From assembly GCA_026260175.1 (NCBI GenBank), contig JAKCWW010000566.1:25005-62673 (forward strand): 37,669 bases of DNA, read 5' to 3'. The stretch is from Reticulitermes lucifugus. Taxonomy: Eukaryota > Arthropoda > Insecta > Blattodea > Rhinotermitidae. Below, piece after piece: positions 11,401 to 20,400 of the stretch. Position 1 is the first letter of the stretch; every line of letters begins with the position of its first letter. The notes beneath the pieces are model-generated. The model did no database searches and had not been told where the DNA came from. It was given only the letters and a program-made list of their open reading frames with translations. The position numbers and the translations under genes were made by a program.

Positions 11401-14400
11401 TCGAAAGATTAAGACATTGAAAGAGATCAACATTGCATTCTTACCATATGAATGTCAGGTTTGTTTATGGATCGTTCTACTGCTTATGTTTTCAAAATTT
11501 GTAGCTCTGGTAGTTGTAGTGCATGGAGCATGGACAGTGTAGAACATCTGCAGTGTGTTTTGAGACATTCAGTCTGCACGTTAGCGATTCTGTTACTCAG
11601 TTACACTGTGTACATGTACATTAAAATATGACCTCTATCACATAGTAGCTCATAAATGTGGCCACTGGCAGACTTTGTTATTAGCAGTGTTAAACCATCA
11701 GGTTCTGTTAACAGGGAGTTAGTTATCCATGCAATTTGAATTCTTCCCCATCTTGTGTTTTGAGGAAAACTCTCTAACCCCATGTAATGCATTGTCCATA
11801 CACAGTAGGACTTCGTAAGTCAGTTGTTGCATGTTGTTCAACCCTGTATTGTATGGTATTCATAAAGTTCCTTTTATTTGTATTAATAAGCTACAGTTTC
11901 AAGAAAAGTTAGTTCGTATCATTAAGTGATATGTAAAGAAATTTGGCACTAGCAAAGTTTTCCACTTCATTGTATAGTGAGTGCTAAAGCTTTTTTACTT
12001 AATTGTATAGTGAGTGATTCTACTATAACATTTATTCGTAAATAAATAATGACTTGCTGTGTTGTGTAGTCTTTTTAAATAAGTTTACCAGCTTTACTTG
12101 CTTAACTGCATGTGCATTTTTTGAACATTTGCCAATAGCAATTTTGCTTTTTGTTGGCATGTGTCTGTCATATGAAGGTGTATCCAGAACTTCCCAAACT
12201 CACTACCAGGACTGACAATGGCAAGTAGGATAGCTTTGTGCAACTCGGTGGTCTAGTATCACCATCTTCTGGGTCAGTCCAATGAGTTCTGCAGCCATAA
12301 CTCTCTGCATTGCTTCTCAGCAGTGTTTATTGTTGAGCATGTCAAGTTTGAGCCATGATTTTGTAATAGCTAATCTGAAGAAACAACACATTTGCATGAA
12401 GTTTTGCTTCACACTTGGGAACATTGCCATTGGAAACACATGAAATGCTCAAAACAGCTTGCAGTGCCAATTGCCATGGTGAGAACACAGACTTTGAAGT
12501 GGTTTTCTGTATTTAAATATGAGGTTAAATGTGAGGAAAATTTGGTTGAAGATTGTGAGTGTGCAGGCTGTCAAATCCACAGGTCACACAGATGGAAACA
12601 TGGAGAAAGTTTGCAAAATAATTAATTCAGACTGACAAAGTACCATTTTGGAGACTGCTGGCAGGTTAGGTCCCTTGTGTGGAACATGTGTGTGAATTCT
12701 ATGGGAGGACTTGAACATGTGGTGCATCTCTGTGAAGTTTGTGCCTTGGCTGCTAACTGATGAGCAGAATCAGTGGCAGTCTTTGGCTGCTAAAAGCATG
12801 GCTGTGGTCCATCACCCTCTGTACCCACCTGATTTGGCCCCTTGTGATTTCTTCTTGTTTCCAAGAATGAAATTGCAGCTATGAGGAAATCATTTCCAGG
12901 ATATCCCAGAAATTCAGAAAAAATCTCTGACTTCCCTACATGTAACTCCCAGAAGTCAGTTCCGTTGGTTCCAGCAGTGGCAGAAATGCTGGACCTATTG
13001 CGTGACCTGGCAAAGGGACTGCTGTGAAGGGGACGACAGTGACCAATAACAGAGGTGTGAATATATTTCGTTATCAACTCAGTCTGGGAACTTCTGGATA
13101 CACCTTCACACAATCTGTTGCTTTCAATTAATTCTCTTGTATTTATTTTAGACTAGTTTTTAGAACCTCCCTGCAAGGTTGATCTGTTCCAAGTATGGTA
13201 TGGAAGTGGTATCAACCCTTGCTCCACTAAACTAAACAACATACAGTAAAATCAAATGCCTCTGCTGTGCTTAGTGTACTAAACTGTGGTGTGTTAAGAA
13301 CATTTAAATTAATTTGCCTGATGGCATCAGGATGCTGTGGCAGATTTCAGATGTATAAGGCTGAAACAGATCTTTTGTACAGAAGAATGATGGAAGGATG
13401 TGTAAATTTATAAAATAGCACTGCGGATGAGAAAGTTCAAGAACACATTTGTCGCTGCGTGGTAGTAGTTATTTCTTTGCAGTGATTTAATTTGATGTAT
13501 ATTGATTTTTATTCCTGCTTTAAGCTTGCATACTTTTAACTAGGCTTTAATCCTGATGTCAGTTATTACCTACTGGTACAGCAAATAGTTTTTGTTGCTT
13601 TGTATTTCGTATGCTTGTGAGAAATTCATTAAATAAATATTTTTTTACGATTTGAGATACAGCTTAGTGATTGTTAAAAGTTGCTACTATGTTATAGTGA
13701 TTATTAAACAGTTACTATGTTCTACAGTTATTGCTGAATGTATTGAAGTTTTAAAAGTAACACCTGATCAGGTGTGGTGTCACTCCTGGTTATTTATGGG
13801 CAGGTTATCTCCTTCAGTAAAAGACAATAGACTGACAGTTCATCTTTCTGTCTTAACTGAAGGAACTGTGATTTCTAGCAGTTTGTTTCATTATTAAAAT
13901 TGTGAATTTGTGGTTTTCCTCTTTTAACTGGTATTCAGATGCTAAGAGAAATGGTGTATAAAATGAAGCCTGAGGAAAATCTGTCATGTGCCTTGTGTGC
14001 AACAAATTTCTAGTGTCTCTTGTATGTGAGTGCATACTGTCCCTCCATGAACTCAGATGAATGGGAACTGGGATGAGTGGAACAAATTGAAGGACAGTTA
14101 CAGGTTAGCTGTTCTGTAACAGCTGTCAGGACATTGTCAGTTTCTTATTATGAGTAAGAAATAGTAATAGGCATATTTATAATAATTTTACTTGGGAGAA
14201 TATTGCTATGTAATGTGATGACAAAGCCATAGTTTTTTTGGCTTTTAATAGATTCCACTACACTCCCTGTTGCTGAGCACCAAAATTGTGGGTGTCTGAT
14301 GATTTAAATAGGTGATACAACATTGTTGATTACTAAATTCATCTGTTGAGAGAGTGGTGATAACTGCAAAATTAGATATAATTTAAAAACCAGTTCCTTA

Positions 14401-17400
14401 TAAATATAGAAATTATCAGATTTTATACAGACTATAGTTCAGCATTAAGTGTCTGTTGACAGCAGTGTTCAGTTTTTATTTGCAGGTTTTCTCACTGGAC
14501 TCTCCCAATACATTCCAGTGCTTCTACAATCCAATGTTTGCGGGTAGTCGTACTCCCTGTATGGAACGTATGGCAGAACAGATTGCCACATTGTGTGCTA
14601 CCCTGGGAGAGTACCCTTCTGTGAGATATCGCAGGTCAGCTGTTTACATTTATTTATTTGTTATTTGTTCTTTGTTTTGACAACACTGTCAGTACTTCAC
14701 ACTGTATAGTATTGAATGGTAGGGTGTTTAGTGAATAATGAATTGGAAAGGGTGTGTAAGGAAGTGGTTTTGGCCTGGTAAGAGGTATTATACTAGTGTT
14801 TGTCTGGAGGAGCTGAGAAGACTATGAATTTCCTAAAGATTTGTGCTGTGATTACTGCTAATTCATTATACTGATGCTGTGTTTGATGTTGTCTGTTCTC
14901 TAACATAAATTTGATGTGGGTGGCATTCAGGAGTTGGTTGTACACTCATGAAGACCAGAGTATAATGGACAGATTCCTGAAACATCGTGCCATTATAGAT
15001 TGGACGTACCTCAGAGAATGGACAGTGTGCAACATATAATTCATATAATTCTTATTCTTATTTTTTCTCCCCTTTGCATGTGGAAATTAACAGTTACAGT
15101 TACCAGTGACAGGATGGATCACACACTTTTGATCTGCCCCTGTAAGCAGACCTCTGGCCTATTACAGAACTTTGGTTACTTTGTACTATCCTACAGTGTC
15201 ACACAATATTTCATTGATGGCTCACACAATAAGATATGAGGCTATGTAAGTGAATCTGTCGACATGTATTATATTCAGAGGTCTTTAACACACAACTAAT
15301 GAGTCATACTAATGTTTTTAGAATTTTAATTGGACCACTGACAAATCTTAATACTGGAAGTAAGGTACAGGCGGACATAACTACAAGTATAATTTTATAC
15401 ATTGTGCATGTTTGTAACATATAAATACCATAAGATTTTTATGACAGGTTATTCACCTATTCATGTATGTAATCAACAATTTAGTTGTATTTTGTATCCG
15501 TGAAGATGGTTTGATGACAAACCGAAACTTATTGGAGAATTAAAGCAGTTGTTACATGCAACCTTTGTGTACGTTATGGTTCATTGTGTGCATGGTGTGT
15601 GAGAAGTGCATGGACAGTACGAATCAGTTTAAGATTCGAACACACACCACTTTAACCAACAAATGCACTCTTGTTATACCTTGTTATGTTATACAATACA
15701 GTGACAGTGAACTAACCCGACATGTTTCGATCCCTTGTTGGGATCTTCATCGGGGACTTTTGGATTATAAATTACACAATTACAAATTAACAATAAAGGT
15801 ACATATTAAAAGTATAAGATGTATGAAGGTTAAAATTGTAGGCTATCTCTGTTGGTTCCTGGGTCCACATGTAAACAGTCAATTTCCGCTGTACTGTCTT
15901 AGCCTTGCACATGTAAACAGTCAATTTCNNNNNNNNNNNNNNNNNNNNNNNNNNNNNNNNNNNNNNNNNNNNNNNNNNNNNNNNNNNNNNNNNNNNNNNN
16001 NNNNNNNNNNNNNNNNNNNNNNNNNNNNNNNNNNNNNNNNNNNNNNNNNNNNNNNNNNNNNNNNNNNNNNNNNNNNNNNNNNNNNNNNNNNNNNNNNNNN
16101 NNNNNNNNNNNNNNNNNNNNNNNNNNNNNNNNNNNNNNNNNNNNNNNNNNNNNNNNNNNNNNNNNNNNNNNNNNNNNNNNNNNNNNNNNNNNNNNNNNNN
16201 NNNNNNNNNNNNNNNNNNNNNNNNNNNNNNNNNNNNNNNNNNNNNNNNNNNNNNNNNNNNNNNNNNNNNNNNNNNNNNNNNNNNNNNNNNNNNNNNNNNN
16301 NNNNNNNNNNNNNNNNNNNNNNNNNNNNNNNNNNNNNNNNNNNNNNNNNNNNNNNNNNNNNNNNNNNNNNNNNNNNNNNNNNNNNNNNNNNNNNNNNNNN
16401 NNNNNNNNNNNNNNNNNNNNNNNNNNNNNNNNNNNNNNNNNNNNNNNNNNNNNNNNNNNNNNNNNNNNNNNNNNNNNNNNNNNNNNNNNNNNNNNNNNNN
16501 NNNNNNNNNNNNNNNNNNNNNNNNNNNNNNNNNNNNNNNNNNNNNNNNNNNNNNNNNNNNNNNNNNNNNNNNNNNNNNNNNNNNNNNNNNNNNNNNNNNN
16601 NNNNNNNNNNNNNNNNNNNNNNNNNNNNNNNNNNNNNNNNNNNNNNNNNNNNNNNNNNNNNNNNNNNNNNNNNNNNNNNNNNNNNNNNNNNNNNNNNNNN
16701 NNNNNNNNNNNCTTTATTGTTAATTTGTAATTGTGTAATTTATAATCTAAAAGTCCCTGATGATGATCCCAACAAGGGATCGAAACATGTCGGGTTAGTT
16801 CACTGTGACTTTATTGTATAACATAACAAGGTATAATAAGAGTGCATTTGTTGATTAAAGTGGTGTGTGTTCGAATGACAGTGCACGGTACGAATAGTAT
16901 AATGTTTAAGATTTCTTTGCCCATATTTATCAGTATTCATATTTAAAATATCCATATGCATTTTGACATAATTAATAGCATATAAACTTAGACTTTCCTG
17001 TGCTTTGCACAAAATATTTTGCTCATAAGCACTGGTCCTTCATGTCTACTTTTATCTAGAATTTGAGATCAGTGAAAGAAATGTGTCAAGTCATCTCTCA
17101 GCAGTAAATATGTAATTAGTATGCTTGCAACCAAAGGAATTACAAATTACCATGTAAATATATAACTGGAAGATCTGTTTAAATGAAAGCTAGCATGGAA
17201 AGGATTAAAGAAATAACCTAGTAGCTTATTTTCTTGGTGATGAGTTTTAGAGGTCAATCTTCAACATTCATCAAGTTGTATTTTAGGCCAGCTTTAGTAG
17301 GGACAATTTAGTAAGTGTTGAAGGAAAAGTTTTTGATTTCTTGCAGTGACTTTGACAAAAATGTAGAGTTGGCACAGTTGGTGCAGCAGAAGTTGGATGC

Positions 17401-20400
17401 GTATAAAGCTGATGAACCTACAATGGGCGAGGGTCCTGAGAAATCTCGGTCACAGCTGATAATTTTGGACAGAGGTTTTGATTGTGTGTCACCATTACTT
17501 CATGAGCTGACTCTGCAAGCAATGGCTTATGACTTGTTGCCTATTGAGAATGATGTGTACAAGTAAGTAAGATGAGTCTGTATTGTTTGGCTTGTATTGT
17601 GGATTTTATTTGTTATGCTTCATGCATGGACGTTTGAAATTGTTAACTTATCAAAAGCAGGTGGTTTTCTGAAAGATAAGAATTGTCCCATTGGCAGTTA
17701 CAATAGCTTATTGAGCTGAATTGGTTGTCAGCTGAGTGGCCACCATGTACGTAGGTGAGCCAGAGAAGTGTGAATAATGTGCTGATTTTTAAACATAACT
17801 AGCCTATATGCAGCAGTTTGAAAAACACATACCATTAGTCTGTATAATTTGAATGGGACATGTCAGCTGCTTATCTGTGCTGATGATATGAATTTATTGG
17901 GCAAAAACACATGTATGAAAAAGAGAAACACAGAAGCTTGATTACTTGCTAGTAAGGAGGCTAGTCTAGAAATAAATACAGAGAAAACAAGTATATGTTC
18001 GTGTCTCATGAACAGAATGCGAACGCAGGACAGAATTGCACTACAAAGACAGCTAAGTTGTTGAAAACATGACACAGTTTGGATATTTGGTAACGACACT
18101 AACAAATCAAAATGGCTTGCATGGAGAAATTAAGAACAGATTGATTTCAGGGAATGTCTGCCACCATTTGGTCCAGAATTTCCCATTTGGTGTCCAGAAA
18201 TCTGAAGATTAGAATACAGAGAGCTATAATTTTGCCTGTTGTTTTACATGGGTGTGAAACTTGGTCTCTCACATTATGGGACAAGCATAGGTCAAAGGTA
18301 TTTAAGATTAGGGTGCTGAGGAAGATATTTGGATGTAAGAGGGAGGACATAGCAGGAGATTAGAGAAGACTGCACAATGAGGAGCATGGGACATATGATG
18401 TGTGGGAGTAGAGAGAGAGATGCATATGGAGTTTCGGTGAATAAACCTGAAGGAAGGAGACCACTTGGAAGGCTTAGACATAGATTAGAGGATAATATTA
18501 AGATGGATCTTAAAGAAATACGATGGGTTATGGACTGGATTAGTCTGGCTCAGAAGGGGAAAGTGGTGGGCTATTGTGAACATGATAGTGGGCCTTCTTA
18601 TTCCATACATTGCATGTAAATACATGACTAGCTGAAGAACTATTAGCTTTTCAAGAAGGACTCTGGTGCATGGAGTTAGTTGATTTTAGTCTCTGTGGGT
18701 TTCAGGATTAGTATTACTGACATAGCAGGTGTCTTGCAAGTGCCTGTAAGTGTGTGTAATGTATCATATCCTGTAGCTGAAGTGCAGGGTTAGCACATAA
18801 GAGAGAAATATGAGTGTCAAATTGTGGTAACATATTTATTGTTCAGGTATGAAGCTACAGCTGGTGCACCAGAGAAGGAGGTGCTTCTGGATGAGAATGA
18901 CGAGCTGTGGGTTGAACTCAGGCACCAGCATATTGCAGTTGTGTCTCAGTAAGTGTGCAGACCTGTTGTTTTTTATGTTGTGGTTTAACTGTCCACACAT
19001 AAAGTTTGACATCCTGGCATCTGCCTGGCATTGGGGTAATCCAATAGGGAAGATTACAGTGTTACCTCCACTAACAGGAAGGTAGCAAAGATGAAGTTTT
19101 TAGATCTGATCTGTCTTGTTGGTAACAATTTTTCTCTGTATTTTGTTGATGATGATGATGGTGATGGAGGTGGTTTTCCGTATAGGAATGTAACAAAGAA
19201 TTTGAAGAAATTCATTGATTCAAAGCGTATGCCACAAGGAGACAAGCAGTCAATGCGTGATCTGTCACAGATGATTAAGAAGATGCCGCAATATCAGAAG
19301 GAGCTGAGCAAGTACTCGACCCATCTGCATTTAGCTGAAGACTGCATGAAGGCATATCAGGGCTATGTGGACAAACTGTGCAAAGTTGAGCAGGTAAGGC
19401 CTGGAGGCATGTGGTCCTAGTGTGCACGGAAGTATGTGATACATCTGCACTTCATGAGTTCAGAGCTGTTCTAACTCCTTAGTCACCTTTCACATTATCT
19501 TCCTATGCTTCTGTATCTGTTTTATTTATTTATGATTTATTTAACAACACTCATCTCTGACTATATAGTGCTGATTTTCTGTATCCTTTTAGTTAATATT
19601 CATTCTAGGATGTTATATTAATAATTTTCCGTAGCAGTTATTTTTGTCTGTTTATTGATTAAATATTTCAGTCTTTTCATAATCTTTATTTTTGATGAAT
19701 TTGCAGTAGCTAGTTCTAGAAGTGCACCAGTGAGCCGTGCTATGTATCTGTAGGCCTGTAGCTTTATATGTGGCTATCATGTTTAATCTCAGTATTTATG
19801 TAGTCCAGGTACAAAATATTGTAACGATTAACAGTCCAGGGTACCTAGAACAAGTTCATCCGTAGGTCAGGGAGTATCTGTTGCTGGCAGAAATGAAAAA
19901 ATTTCAGCACTGTGCATATGAGATTATGACAGAAACACTGTTGCAGCAACAGTCTAGATACATTTTTTAACTTAAACTAGAACTGAATTGATTTGATATG
20001 TTGTTGGTGTAACACAGGACTTGGCTATGGGTACAGATGCAGAAGGGGAAAGGATCAAAGATCAAATGCGAAACATTGTGCCAGTCATGCTGGATCAGGC
20101 AGTGTCAGTGTCAGACAAGATGCGCGTAATTGGACTGTACATTCTCTCAAAGAACGGCATCAGTGACGAAACACTCGCAAAGTTAGTGCAGCATGCGCAG
20201 CTCTCACCACAAGACAAGCAGACCATCATGAACATGGCTAATCTGGGACTTAATGTTGTTGTTGACGTAAGTAAACAGCAAACAGCAGTTAACACTGTGA
20301 GGTTCTGATGGCAGTGACTGACGTTACAGTCTTCTGTGCAGTCTGCGAGCAGTCATCAGTGTTTTGGAGGAACATACTGCCTCCATCTTGAAGGTAGAAG

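Larger units (their letters stand above)
11459..14485 (+). other. Rop intron between exon 4b and exon 5
   Basis: Carries a mariner relic at 12173-13108. The rest (11459-12170, 13110-14485) is AT-rich with no recognisable gene or further duplicate of exon 4. Confidence 0.75.
15637..16903. mobile_element. Penelope-like element candidate: inverted hammerhead arms around an assembly gap
   Basis: Arms 15637-15798 and 16712-16876 are long inverted repeats. Each carries a hammerhead-like core, and the two point outwards. A right-hand extension of about 27 nt contains GTGCACGGTACGAATAG, the complement of the head seen in the other copies. The direct repeat GTTTAAGATT at 15627-15636 and 16904-16913 looks like a target-site duplication. 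Inverted pLTRs, a short one-sided extension and hammerheads are known features of Penelope-like elements. The interior, where RT and GIY-YIG would lie, is unsequenced. Confidence 0.65.
14635..17346 (+). other. Rop intron 5
   Basis: Holds a degenerate hammerhead-like motif at 15500, a 42-bp repeat, the large inverted-repeat element and a 783-N assembly gap. Nothing is recognised in 14700-15450 or 16920-17340. Confidence 0.75.

Noticed and set aside
11459-14485. A third alternative copy of Rop exon 4
   Set aside because: I looked for another [10 protein letters not shown]-coding stretch between exons 3 and 5 and found only 4a and 4b.
15556-16821. Apparent 421-codon open frame
   Set aside because: Most of it is the N gap; the ends are inverted-repeat DNA, so the frame is an artefact.
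18154-18619. Two consecutive open frames as host genes
   Set aside because: They are frames of a decayed LINE RT ([25 protein letters not shown]), not host proteins.
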